DNA from: Amyloporia xantha
Lineage: Eukaryota > Basidiomycota > Agaricomycetes > Polyporales > Adustoporiaceae
Length of the DNA: 64,000 nucleotides
Direction of reading: 5' to 3'
Assembly: GCA_036971615.1 (NCBI GenBank)
Contig: JAYKKR010000008.1
Coordinates: 496,001-560,000, forward strand
Below the pieces are notes generated by a model. That model was not told the origin of the DNA. It searched no databases and saw only the letters and a program-made list of their open reading frames with translations. The position numbers were made by a program, and so were the translations under genes. Below are positions 1 to 11,709 of this stretch, piece after piece. Positions within the stretch are counted from its first letter, which is position 1; the number at the start of each line of letters is the position of its first letter.

Positions 1-2335
1 CACAGCCGTCGGTAAGAGCGACGCGAGAGAACTACGCTGGACAGGCGTAGCTCTTTCAAGGCATCAGGCGCACGCGCTCTGCGAGGAGTTCGTTGTCGGT
101 ACGTCCTATTGAGCATGGATACATTTTGTTTCTATTTACACGTTTGTCTGACTAAGCATCGACAGTGGACAACTGCGTCCGAGCCAGATCGCCGTCCCTC
201 CCCTCGCAGGCCTCTACTCCCGACGCTTACATGTCCCCACCCGGAGCTATGCTGGACACACCCGCGGCCGACCACACCCGCGTGCTGTGCGCTGGCACTG
301 GCAAGCTGTACGGCCATCCCCGTCTCCATCCGCGCGCGCCCTGCTCGTCGAACAGCAAGGACAGAGTGCACAGCTGAAGACGGACGGGGCCATCCGTGGT
401 GCAGACGCGTACCGCGCATCGTTACATAGGATGGCAAGACAAGAGTGGGGGCACGTGAACTGACAGCGAAACGGATGCGCGCCGCTGCCCTCGCTCCGCC
501 TGCGCGGCTCGTTCGCTGCGAACGGTTCTGGTCCCGATCCCTCAGACTTCAAGACCATCAGTGCAGCCCCCGCACCGTCCGCTGTCCGGGGTGCACTCGC
601 GCGGCAGAGCGTCCGCGTCCGGCAGGGGGACGGTCTTTCTCGCGAACGAGAGAGCCGCTCTCACTCTGGGCGTGTGCGCTCGCCCGCGGAGTGCGCTCCT
701 CGTCTGTGGTCAAGTTCTCAGACCTTCTCCTGTCGCCCGACGTACGCGCTCCCTGCATCACCATACATTCCCGCTCCCCCGTCGGCCTGATGTTCCCTTG
801 TCCATTTGCGCGCCCTCTGCTGTCCTCTCTCTCCTCGCTGTCAACGCGTGCATGGTGTCCGCACACAAGAACAGTCAAGCGAACCGATATCTGACTACTC
901 GACCCCCACGCGCTGCACATCTCTACACCGCGTAGAGACGCGCTCTCCCCGTCCGATCACTCACAACAGCAGCAGCGCGACGCGTTTCTCGCGAATCTGT
1001 CACCCCCCGCCCTCCTCTCGATCCTCGCTGTCAACCCCAAGAAGGCCTCAGGCTCGTTCGAGTAGACGATCAACTCGTGCGCGGTGCGTCCAAAGCACGA
1101 ACTAACTACTTATGTACTCTCTACAGCGCGCCGTAACATTCGGATTCCGCACGTCCGTCACTCGCTGTCTATGCACAAGCGAAGATGCGTCTCCCCCGCT
1201 AGCGTCGAACACCGCGTGATTCAAACTGCGCGGATACCGGTTCTGCGGACGACGGGCGGACTTGGTTGAGAGGGCGGGCGGGCAGCGCTTCGCTCAGAGG
1301 AACGAGCGATGGTTGTAGAGTGTTCGCAGCGAGCTCGGGCGAGCACGTTCCTGGCGGGTGCTGGCAGTGCTCGTCGGACAGCTGAGAGGCAGAAGGTAAC
1401 ATCAATCATTCCATGTGAATACTTTCGATTAGCTCCGATCAATACACGAGTCCAGTTATGAACGAAAGCTCGCCGTCAGATCGGGCGAGCATTAACGTCA
1501 GCGCATGAGGTGTGGACGTATTACGCTTGGAGATACGTCTGCAGAGGGGGTGGAACACGATGTTAGCAACACGAAAGGAATCGCGATCGCGTACCCGGCC
1601 GGAAGCGCATGCTTCTGCGAACCGAACGCCGACGACAAAGAAGAGACCTGGGACGTTAGAGCACTGTAAACCAGCATGACATGTTCATCGAGAATGAACT
1701 AACCACCAAACGACAGAGCCTTCGCTGGTTCTATCAGCGAACCCTGTCGGCGGCTGACGGGGTACGTTCGCGCAGGTGCGCCGTGAGCGAGCCATGCACG
1801 AGTGTATACATCGACTAGCTGGACCCGCCGTCCGAGTTCAAGCATCGCGGCAGGGTGTTCGGCATACGTCCGAGACGGACATGGGGGCGGGCGCTGTGTT
1901 GGCTGTCGGAAGATGCTGAAACGGTGATAAAACATTAGCTAGTGGGAAGAATTGAATGTGATAAACATACCGCCGTGCTCCTCGTCATAAACGAGGGATC
2001 AGAGCGCGATCGCATGCTGAAGCAGCAGTGAGCAGTAAGGAGGGAGCGATGAATACACTCACCGTCAACATGACGAACGCGTATCGGGAGGGGACGTAAC
2101 AGCGCAGCGAAAGGAGGACGGGTAGATGATGGGAGTAGCAGCGGGGGGAAACAAGAGGGAGAGGAGAGACGGCAAAGACAGGAGAGGAGAGGAGAGGAGA
2201 GAGGAGAGAAGTGCTGACCTCAATACTCGTTGCACCCCAGCTTATATCCTCCCCAGCATCGCCTTCTCACGCCAGATCGTCCCATTGTTCGCCCTTCGCC
2301 CTTCGGCATCCGGATCCTCGCATCCAGTATCCGCA
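1..2335. other. No supported gene; GC-rich start of window
   Basis: I see no recognisable protein family here. Several overlapping open frames of 60-150 codons exist on both strands between 109 and 1442, as expected for GC-rich sequence, and none looks like a known protein. On the minus strand there is a TATA-like motif near 2238-2247, a CT-rich stretch (the complement of a GAGAG-type microsatellite at about 2183-2212), an ATG at 2071 and a consensus GTGAGT donor directly after it. This would fit a short spliced gene running toward 1700, but the spliced frames I tried close after about 40 codons, so no coding call is made. Confidence 0.4.
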
Positions 2336-2623
2336 ATGTCGTACGCGCGGAGCAACCGCTTGAAGGCTGACGGCACGCCAAGGTTTCGCATTCAAAGCGA
2401 AACGGCGGTGTTCGCCGTGAAACCGCCCGTGCGCGTATTCCCGACGCGATCGATCAAATTGCGAAGCGCAGACGCGCCACTAGATGCGCCCGGTGGAATG
2501 CTGGAAGGAAGACAGCCAGGAGGAGAGGATCTAGCGGGTTCGCGAATATCCCGCTCCGTCCGCCGTGTCTTGAGGATTCAAGCAAGGATCTCTTCCTCTT
2601 CGATGGACGCGCAACGGCCTTGA
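2336..2623 (+). CDS. Hypothetical 95-residue protein
   Basis: This is an ATG-initiated frame of 95 codons, rich in Arg, Ser and Pro, with no family I recognise. A TATA-like motif lies about 90 bases upstream, but it reads equally well on the other strand. There is no intron, no membrane segment and no conserved motif. It is kept only because start, length and upstream context are compatible with a small gene; it may well be a chance frame in GC-rich DNA. Confidence 0.2.
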   Translation: MSYARSNRLKADGTPRFRIQSETAVFAVKPPVRVFPTRSIKLRSADAPLDAPGGMLEGRQPGGEDLAGSRISRSVRRVLRIQARISSSSMDAQRP

Positions 2624-5239
2624 ATTGGGGTCAGCAACCTCGTGAGGAAAGGCATCAGGAAGAACTCACCGTTCCGACTGTCCTGCGATACTTCGCGACA
2701 GTGTGTACCTCTGCCGGAGCACCATACCCGGGGGCCGACGTCCGCTCGCCAGTATTCTCGTCGCTGTTCGCCGTGAACTAGCAAGCCGAATATAATTTGT
2801 TAGCCCTGGAATCAACGGAGCCGGAACAAAGGATCAGTAGACAAACGGTCGAACTAGCGACGAGTCCCGTAACTGCTGACTTACGCGAGACGCCGCACCA
2901 CATAACGCGTCTTGAAAGAACCAGCCTTGATCAATGCCAAGGCGTCACACAATTCATGGAATATGCATTGCACGGTATTCGAGCCACGGTCCTAGGAGTC
3001 ATTCCTAACTTACTATTCAGTTTCAAGGCAAGCCTCTGTGAATGGCGCAGCCCCTCCCTGCTACTGCTTATGTCATACAATCCGTGAATGGCTGACAGCT
3101 GTTGCCCGAAAGAGCGGAATCAGATCGGCAATGTTGTAAGGATGCATCGAGAACACGTACACACCAGGGAAGCACTGCATATTGCTCTCGGGAATGTACG
3201 CCGGCGTATGTACTGCCAGTGTGGAAGCACCATGGCAGCGAGAAGCAGTCCCGCGTTCACGCGGGCAGACCGAGTCCATCAGAAGGAACGGGAATACAAA
3301 CGAATATTGTGAAACACCGTGAAGCCAGGACCACAGTCACAGTGATCGAGCGCTGAACGCCAGCCGGACTGACGTTTTGCGCATGCCGTCTTCTCTGGAT
3401 CTGTCGGGTCTGTGGCAGACATCATGAATGGATATGCAATATAGCATGTTCGTCTTCGTTCACTCCGAGTCATATGGTAGAGTACATATCGAGTATATAA
3501 CTATCTACGGGGTTAGAAAACCATGTCAGCAAATGGATGCAAAAGCGTATCAACAGGGGAATGCTCACTCTACAATGGTTTCCTGTCCATTACAATTCAA
3601 TTGCCGCAACGCAAATCATCCTGCATCTCCTGGCAACTGCTCCCTCTGCCGGCTGTTAGGTGAGATCCGGCACGCTCCTATATGCACTGCATTAAAGAAT
3701 GGAGGCGTACGAGAGAGCTTCCCTGTCACAATTGGACCTGAGATTCTCCGAAAATAATCGGTGAGAAATAGGGAAAATACATGTGACAGGAAAATACATA
3801 CACGGCGTGACATCTAAGCGGGATACGGAGATGGAGCGATCACAGAATTGATCCGACTCAAGTCGAGTAGCCCGATTCTGTGCTTGCTAAAATATTGAGG
3901 TGCGGAATAGAGGCCAAGTCATGTCGACATGAGCCTCAAGCTAAGATCGGCTGAAATCCCGGAGAATATAATTGTCGTCGTCATCCGGGTGAGTGTCAAG
4001 TTTGGAGTAATTGAGTACAGAGGATATTTTGAGCCCAGCCGAGACGAGATAGAGCACGAGAGAACCAGAGCAATTCAGCGCGAGTTTCAGTCATAGCAAG
4101 AGCCTGAGAATCCACTGATCGCCGGCCACAATCACCTGCCAGTGTAGACGGAGAGCAATTCACATTAGAGAACATGTCTATGCAAGAACAGACTGTCGAT
4201 GCGATACTATGGAGGTGGACAGGAAAGCCTCGTACTCAGAGGAGAAAGCAGAAAGTTTCGGACTCGGAGGACGAGTGGTTGTGGCTGAAACCAAATCGGG
4301 ATACGCGTCTAATCATGATCTCACCGATCACTCTCACTCTCGCTCGAACTTTGTCGAGCTCACTCTCGTCCATGCTGAACTCGTTCAATACTACCTGGGC
4401 AACACATTTCTCCACTGGCAAATACCCTTCTACAGTCTCTAATATGACCGTCCGCACTGCTTCCGTCACTCAGTGGTACTCAGATAGCTCAGTCAATTTC
4501 CGTTCTCGGCTTCTCATCTGAATCGGCAGGTTCGGCTCAGTCCCCGACAGATATTAAGGCTTGTGCACACTCGGCAGCATGGTGAGAACGGGACCATACT
4601 AGTGCTATGTATAACAGAGCAGGCCCATTGTCCGATCAGTCCCTAGATCTACTGTGCGCCAAGCTGTGGCAATGCCGCAGCAGACTACTAAGCTCGAGCT
4701 GTGCTTCGGCTCAGTCCCAATGAGCCGTGAAACAGAGGTTAGCCTTCCACAACTCCATGTAACATTGAGAAATCTGTCTAATCATCAGTTTCTACCTATT
4801 GCTGTGAGCCGTGCCCATTTGCCACTATTAGAACTTGAATTTGAACTAAAGCCTGAGGATTATCTTATCAGCAACGCTGGACGGCTGTGGACTGATCCGT
4901 GTGAAATTGCAACAAATGTGACAGAAACCCTAGTCTCAGGTTACTTTTGAATTTATTGTGATGAGGTGAAATAACTATCTCGGAAAGGCACGAACACTAT
5001 GCCAAGCTGTGTCAGACGTAAATGCATGCTAAGAATCACATGAGAATTTGTCAATATGTCAATGGCTGCAAAATTCACACAGTAAATTCAAATAATTAAA
5101 CTAATCAGTGGTAACCATCAGCTCGACAAGCGCTTGGATATCTTCGCTTGGCACGTAGACTGCTGAACATCAGACTGGCTGTCTACACGCTAAGGGAAAG
5201 ATCCGAGTGCTCTGAATGGGCCTACGTACCCTCCGCTGA
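2624..5239. other. Intergenic, no supported gene
   Basis: Base composition falls compared with the first 2.6 kb. There are only short overlapping frames. The longest plausible one is 4654-4950 on the plus strand (98 codons), which has no recognisable motif. I see no terminal repeats, no tRNA-like arms and no convincing splice series. Confidence 0.4.
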
Positions 5240-5245
5240 TTCCAT

Positions 5246-5255
5246 GTATATATAA
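5246..5255 (+). promoter_or_regulatory. TATA-box candidate
   Basis: A TATATATAAG run lies in otherwise mixed sequence, 30-80 bases upstream of a pyrimidine-rich stretch and of an ATG at about 5355 that is followed nine codons later by a consensus GTAAGT donor. This is consistent with a polymerase II promoter for the plus-strand unit described next. It is inferred from sequence only. Confidence 0.35.
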
Positions 5256-6766
5256 GACCACCTACAGTGTGACTGTGAGGCAAAACCTATGTTCTCTTGC
5301 CCCGCTATTATGCTCGTACATTCCAGCAACAGCATCACTTATCTACTCGGGAAATATGGCACCCGAAGACCCCTTGCACTTTGTAAGTGATTGACGTACT
5401 ACTCTGAGACTTGGGATTTGAGCTGACTGTAGTCTCTTACCTTAGCTGGAGTGATCAGTTGACGAGAATCACACTGTGCGTGGATGTGCTGCAATTACCA
5501 TCCTGAAGTCGGTCGCCGCTATCACTCCTTCAGGTAAGCAGAAGCACGATTACACGTGATCGTGTCCTGACTGGATCATTTTACAGAGGACGCTGAATGC
5601 ACGCGTCACGCGTCTGGACTGGAAGAATAGACAGTATGTATGCTTGCCTACCGCTCTTGGGCCAGTATGGGCGAGGAGCCGGACACGATCAGCTAGCGCA
5701 CCCAGCTGTGGTCAGATCGAGATCGAGCAGAAACGATCCGTTTCCGATCATAGCACAATCCCTCCGACACCGGACGACGAGCTCGTAGACGGCGCGGCTC
5801 TGACCCTGGCATGCAGTTCAAAGGCCATCCTATAATGGACGACGATGACAACGCCGTAGCTTCACAAGTCCACGCGGACTGTTAGCCGTGTACAATGCTG
5901 CTCAATCTCCAACTATGAGGCCGGGGACGACAGTCAGTCATGGACGGTGTATAACTGGTGTAATGTAGCACGGTGAGTTTGAATATCGTGTTCTGTTTGG
6001 ATTGCTCTTGAGGATTGCCAAGCTGACACCTGATCTACTAGATCTTTGTGGCTCGACGTCAAACGGACACGTGCAGACATCATTTAATGAAGCCAAGACA
6101 GGCGAGGTATGTCTACATATCTGATGTTCATTCGCATTAGGGCTGAAGCGCTGACTTCGCATGTGTAGTTTCAAACCTACCATACCACAATCTCGCAGTG
6201 TCTACAGTTCGGATACTCGAGACTGCGCGGGACCCTCGTCGTGTCCCTCTTTCTGCGACCGGATAGTTCCAGTCGAAGTGGACAGCATCTATCGAGAGCT
6301 GCCTCGCGTACCGTTCGTCCGGTGGTCAGGCAAACGACAGGCACGTCTCGATGAACCGGACGGTTGGACGGCTGGCTGGCTATTGAACATCGCTGGACGG
6401 CAGGCGCACGCCTAGTGCTACCGCCCCGGACTGATTATCGTGGTCAGCGTAGACTGCATTCGCTGGTTTCTTTGTCCTCGCATAGGCAAAGTGGGGATCG
6501 TCACTCGGATCCGGCTCCGGATGGGAGGCTTGACGTTGAATGATGTCGAGTCACGAACAGGCGGGTTCCTTGATTCACGTCGTCTCATTCTGGAACTGAC
6601 CATCTCCTTTCTCATTTTGACAGCACGTCGGGTCTGTTGACAGCTCGTGCACTAGACCTCGTGCTGCGTGGGTTGATCTGCAGGTTGAGGCTCGGCTCAG
6701 CAGCAGCCCCCGCAGTGCGAACAGTTTCCAATGGACAATGGACGACATTGGTCCATTCACGTCTGC

Positions 6767-7330
6767 ACTGGACCGGACGCAACGACCGGACGATGTGGAT
6801 GCCGGACGGCGTGGGATAGCCATGCGAACGTCAAACGAGTGTCGAGAAAAGAGAGGCATCACGATCAATTCTTAGACGGTATGTTATTTCCGTCTGATAT
6901 CCTTATCCTGCTTGAGCCAGGAGGTGACCGCAGAAATTCCGTGTTCCAGAGGTCGCTGAATGGACGAGGTGGATGCCGGACGGCGTGGGATGGCCATGTG
7001 AACGTCAAACGAGTGTCGGGAATAGAGAGGCATCACACCTGACTCTTAGACGGTACGTTCTTTCCGTCTGATATCCTGCTTGAGCCGGGAGCTGACTGCT
7101 GGACAATCGTGTTGCAGAGGTCACTGAACGAGCGACTTGGATGCCGGACGGCGTGAGATAGCTACGCAAACGTTAAAAGAGCGTCGAGAATGGAAAAGGC
7201 ATCACATTCGATTTTAGGAACACTTGTGACGTAGGATGCGCACGATGTGCTATGGTAAGTTCTCTGTATCTGCCTGCTTGAGGCGTGAGCTGACTGCTTG
7301 ATTTCGCGTTCTAGAGGTCTCCCTGTCGCC
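6767..7330 (+). repeat. Tandemly duplicated exon-intron blocks
   Basis: Three to four imperfect copies of a block of about 175 bases follow one another. Each holds an exon-like part with TGGATGCCGGACGGCGTG (at about 6793, 6971 and 7138), then a cytosine/adenine-rich middle, then a donor (GTATGT at 6879, GTACGT at 7053, GTAAGT at 7255), then an intron-like part with GCTTGAG, then an acceptor followed by AGGTC (exon starts 6950, 7118, 7315). The second exon-like copy reads open in one frame, the third is broken by stops. The repeat unit therefore respects exon-intron boundaries. Confidence 0.6.
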
Positions 7331-7442
7331 AGTCATAGACGCGTGACGTCCGGGCCAGAGTAGATGAATTTTGCGTCCCAAGGACTACACTCGTCGCCAG
7401 CTCCCTGCCACATACTCGTGACGTCCACCGCTGCTCAGTCAA

Positions 7443-9403
7443 CTAGATAGATTGCACGTTGGGAACGAGTTGCATTCGAATCGAAGCACCAATCGGATCC
7501 GCGGACATTGGACGGCGGCGATCTGTCGCGAGGGCCACAATGGAAGGCTGCGTGCATCGCGCGGAACATCGCGATATGCCCCGAAATGGATAAATTGCGA
7601 CGTCTGGCGGAGGAGTCTCTGCGTGCAGCGACTCGACTCCGAAATGCTGCGCGGGGTGGACTCTGCTGGGAGGAGGATAGAGGGCTCGGGACGAGAACGT
7701 GAGGAGACGCATTTGAGGGGGATGGTGAGCAACGAATAGATAGGAAGGGAAGGGGGGGGGTTGGTGAGCAACAAATAGACAGCAAGGGGAAAGCATACTT
7801 TCGATTTTTCCCTGGACATGCACGCATGCTGACTTCAACAAATATATTTCGTCGTATGTACACGGATTGCAGCTACCGCCTCTCGCACACCTTGCTCCCT
7901 TCTCTTTCACCTTCCGCCTGCCAAATATGCCTCCGAACATGCCGCCGCTCTTCTTCTTCTTGTCCTTCTCCCTTCCGCTCTCGTCATCAGTAGAATCTCT
8001 CTCCTTGCGCAACTTAGCACCGCCATTCGGCTTGCCAGTAGCAGACGAGACAGGTCCAGCCTTTGCCTTGTCATTGGGATTGATATTCACTTTTTTGCGG
8101 GCAGCGTCGTCCAGGGCCTCTGTCTCCTCTCGCACGCGCTTCCGCTCGTCGGACTGCCGCCGTGCCAGCGTACTTGTAGCGCTATGGCCGCTTCCGGTCG
8201 GCGATGATTGCGGCTGCTGCTGGGCAGGTCGCAGCTCGTCCACACGGGCGACAGGGGGTGTCATCGATATCTTCCGCGTCTCCATGGCCTGAGCAGGGTC
8301 CAATGTCTTCGCGAGGGGGTCACTGGCATCAACCGTGCCCAACTGCTCGCGCGACGACTGTTTGCGCAGGGACTGTGCCTGCAGTTCCCTCTGCTGCTGT
8401 TCCAGTTGTTGTTGTTGCTGCTGTAGACGCTGATGTTCCTGCTGGGCCAAGAGCTGCTCCTGCTGTTGCTGAAGCCTGAACCGCTCCGCTTCCGCTTCCG
8501 CCGCCATCTGCACCCTCGCCTGATCCTGTACGTCCTGCACAGCACCGTCCTCCCAGCTCATGCCGTCGTCGGGTTCCATCGACATCGGCACCGACGGCCC
8601 CGCAATCGTACTGCCACGCTGTGACGCGCGTTCGCGCTCCTCCTGTTCCTCCGCCAGTTCTGGGTCTTCGTCCTCGTATCCCTCATCATCCCATTCCACG
8701 TCCTCCTCATCCTCCTCCTCCTCGCCCCACACCGCAGGCGGGTAACGGTGCACGGAGAACGCCGGCGTGAAGGCAACGCCTTTCGCGGCATGGCGCACCA
8801 CAGGCGCACCGGGGATGGGAGATGGCGTGCCGTGCCCCGCGCGAGAGGAGACTAGGCGGTCGCAAGTTTCCTCAATCTCCGCCTGTGTCGCAGATGCCAG
8901 CTACATTCAAAGGGGTGAGTCCGTGAGACATCGCTCATAAGCAGAGGGGAATGACGCACATCCACGTTGCGGTGTTTGTTGAGCCTCGCGAGCCGCTCGA
9001 ACGGCGTCTCAATGTTCTCGGCGGGAATGTAACCCACTTCCTCGGTCTTGAGAACACGCACGAGCCACCAGTAGCTGTTGCTGTCGTCCATCAATACAAG
9101 GCTGTCGCCCTTGACCACATTTGCCTGGCCCTCCACTGTCGCTGCGAAGCTGTGCAGCGCGTACACCAGGTCGAAGTTGATAGACTCATTAGGGATCGAG
9201 AGGGAAGACGAGCCGTCGTCGTCGTCGTCCATGTAGTCAACATCGTGATCCTCGTTGTCCGAGTCATCCTCCAGAACAGAATGTTCCTCGTCCGAATGAT
9301 AGGCGTGGTCTGCAATCTGGCTGTTGTGGTCGTCTGGGAGGATTTGATCACGAAGATCGAATGTGTCCTGGCGAGAGTTGGTTCTTCGGTCAACTGACTG
9401 CAT
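7443..9403 (-). pseudogene. BUD14/Tea4-type SH3-domain protein, 3'-truncated
   Basis: The chosen ATG is at 9403. Exon 1 (8960-9403) encodes an acidic N-terminus and an SH3 domain with the ALHSF, SYWWLV and VGYIPAENI signatures. A 59 bp intron (8901-8959, GTGCGT...TAG) is in phase 0. Exon 2 gives the conserved HRYPPAVWGEEE stretch, an acidic segment, a polyglutamine coiled coil (about 8370-8480, minus strand) and a Lys-rich GGMFGGIFGRR block ending near 7895. Known family members are SH3 proteins of cell polarity and septation that continue for several hundred residues beyond this block. Here the frame instead runs about 150 codons of unconserved sequence and stops at 7443, so the 3' part has been lost or replaced. 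It could still be expressed as a shortened protein of about 633 residues. Confidence 0.75.
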
Positions 9404-10247
9404 TTCGGATAGTCCAATGTATCCAATGAATGAGGAGAGTTTCAGTAAAAAGATTAGATAGTCGAGAGAGTTGGAAAGTAAAGAGTAAACGAGGTCGGTG
9501 AAGAGAGCGTGCTGTCCGGTTATACTTGAGAGCCAAGCGACTAGGCTGTGCAACTCAGCCGGAGCTGTATAAAATGAAGGAAGTATACTTGTTCTCAGAG
9601 GTGAAGACGACTACGCACGCAGGTCTAAGTAGATTAGAGCTATGTAGTGCTGTACACAAGGTACAGCAGTCAATCATAGCACTGGGGGCAAGAATGAATG
9701 TTCGGACTCCGCACATTCATTGAATACAGTCCGAACTGGTTAAATATGCTGAGCGCCGGACATGCTACGAAAACATACAATGCTCCTGGGTCTTCAGCCA
9801 ATCAGCGAGCTCCATTTACAATATCAGGCGACCGAGCATTTTGGCCGGAAATTTAACCTGCTCTGCCCATGTTTACATGCCTTTTCGGAGCACGAACATC
9901 GTTCATTGCCCCCAGTGTAGTTCTGTCACGTGCTGCCGCCTGCCGTTTTTGGCCATCACCATCAAATTCGCTATTAGAACTTGGTTTGAGACGGCGATGC
10001 TCCGCACGCCCGAACCCAAATGACCTATGCATGGGCCTGTTCTCACTGTAACACGTATTTCAGTCTGTCTACAATTTCTGGGGAAAGATTCATTGAAGTA
10101 AAAGCGTGCCAGTATTGGCCATATGTATGGAGCATCTAATTTGAAGCATGATCACGAGGCAAGCACAAACAAGAGTCCTCTCCTCCCTTCTCTTCTTCAT
10201 CGTGATGAGACTGTTCTCTACAACGACGAAGACTTGATGCAGACTTA
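9404..10247. other. Intergenic, no supported gene
   Basis: This stretch lies upstream of the SH3 gene, so it should hold its promoter, but I see no clear TATA motif. No repeat termini or coding family are visible. Composition becomes AT-rich toward the MITE pair. Confidence 0.4.
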
Positions 10248-10578
10248 CACAGCGGGCAACGACTGATATTCGGGAATGTAAAATAAGTTAAAAGCGTTAA
10301 AATGGGTACAATATTCCTTTCTCTCTCCGGAAGTGAATATGTGTGTAAAATGGATGCAAAAACAAAGGAATATCTGAGGAATATGGCATGTGAATTCAGA
10401 ATATTCCTCGCTTATGATCACGTGATAGGAAAATGCCCAGAAAATGTAGTCAAAAGGAGAAGTTAATTCAGAATGCTGCCTGTATTTGCTATTTCTGACT
10501 CGCAATCACAGTATTTAACCACTCTTTTCTATAATGCTTACATTTGACGGCACAGACTATCGGTGATTGCCCGCTGTG
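10248..10578. mobile_element. MITE copy 1
   Basis: This 331 bp AT-rich element starts CACAGCGGGCAACG and ends with the inverted complement (TTGCCCGCTGTG). It is flanked by TTA on both sides (10245-10247 and 10579-10581). Three-base TTA duplications and short GC-rich terminal repeats are typical of PIF/Harbinger-type MITEs; the family assignment is an inference. No coding capacity is present. Confidence 0.75.
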
Positions 10579-10592
10579 TTAGTGGCCACTGT

Positions 10593-10922
10593 CACAGCGG
10601 GCAACGGGCAATGTTCTGGAACGTAAAATGAGGTGAAAGCGTTAAAGTAAATTAAATGTTCCTTTATTTCTCTGCAAGGGAACATGTATGTAAAACACAA
10701 GCAAAATAAGGAATTTTCTGAGGAATATGGAATGTGAATTCAGAATATTGCTCGCTTAGAGCCATGTGAAAGGAAAGTGCGTAGAGAATGCACTCAAAGT
10801 GAGAAATTAATTCAGAATGCTGCCTGCATTATCTATTCCGGACTCACAATTGCAGTATTTAACCCCCCCTGTCCATAATGCTTACATTTGACGACACAGA
10901 CTATCGGCCGTTGCCCGCTGTG
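10593..10922. mobile_element. MITE copy 2
   Basis: This is a 330 bp relative of the preceding element in the same orientation, separated from it by 14 bases. It has the same CACAGCGGGCAACG terminus and a perfect inverted end, with TGT on both flanks as a probable three-base duplication. Internal similarity to copy 1 is high over its full length, including the GAATTCAGAATATT segment and a GACTATCGG stretch near the 3' end. Confidence 0.75.
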
Positions 10923-11197
10923 TGTGCAGAGACCAAGACTCACGTGCATTTTCATGTGAGTGGAGTCTAGTAAACCATGTGATATGCAACATGGACGCGT
11001 CTAGCGCATCCGACAGCAAATAAATCCCATTCAAAAATTGGTACGGACATGCGGAGCAACATGGGCAACAATAGCGCAAAAATGTGGAATTCTAAAACCA
11101 AAAGCTACAATGTGAGACTAAGAACATTGCACCGAGACGAAAGAGAACGTGATCGCTTAAACATTTAGGTTCCAATGGGTGGAGCTCTTATGTAATC

Positions 11198-11553
11198 TGT
11201 CAGAGCCACAGACGAAAGGCGGGCTCGATCAATCGATGCTCAAGTATACAGACAGCTAGAGTCCGAGTTGAGCAACTATATATTGAGCTAATATACCTAA
11301 CCACTCACCTAGAGTCCGAGTTGAGCAACTGGGGAAGCCAGGATGCAACGGACTCTGAGGTGGTGCACTTTGGGAACAAACAACGATCAACACAGAAGTG
11401 GCAACTACTCTAGGGGTGTAGGTAAAGAATGGATTCTCTGGTAGATTCAGAAGAAGATAGGAATAAAGTGAATAGACAGAAAGATAGCTATAGATGTAAG
11501 GAGTCCATAGAAATAGTTTTCAAGAAGAGAGGTGAAGAATTACTCGTTTGACA
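11198..11553 (-). mobile_element. Solo LTR of the Copia family
   Basis: This 356 bp segment is the reverse complement of the LTRs at 53,097-53,452 and 58,059-58,414, with the same TGTCA...TGACA ends. It is flanked by a 5 bp duplication TAATC (11193-11197 and 11554-11558). No internal sequence is present, so it is a solo LTR left by LTR-LTR recombination. It differs at several positions from the younger copies in this window. Confidence 0.9.
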
Positions 11554-11709
11554 TAATCACCACTCACCGTACATCAATTGATAACCAAACTTGTGATATC
11601 GGTGCTGCTCCGCCCGCCCGGTTCCGATATGCAACGAGCTTTGCTAGAAGTCCCAAAAATATCTACAGGTTTTCTCCATATACATACTTGACTGTTTACA
11701 TCGGCCAAG

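Larger units (their letters stand above)
5246..7330 (+). other. Possible spliced plus-strand transcription unit of unclear coding status
   Basis: After the TATA-like motif there is a run of well-formed donor and acceptor pairs: GTAAGT near 5381 with an acceptor near 5432, GTAAGC near 5533 with a TTTTACAG acceptor near 5586, and further pairs at 6879-6949, 7053-7117 and 7255-7314. The first exon could start with an ATG at about 5355, but the frames I followed through these junctions stop early. It may be a decayed gene, a non-coding RNA, or a gene with an exon I have missed. Confidence 0.3.

Noticed and set aside
445..935. Overlapping frames of 120-149 codons
   Set aside because: Mutually overlapping on both strands in GC-rich DNA, Arg/Ser-rich composition, no recognisable family.
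2183..2212. GAGAG microsatellite as a regulatory element
   Set aside because: Simple repeat; it could be the CT-rich leader of a minus-strand gene, but no gene could be built.
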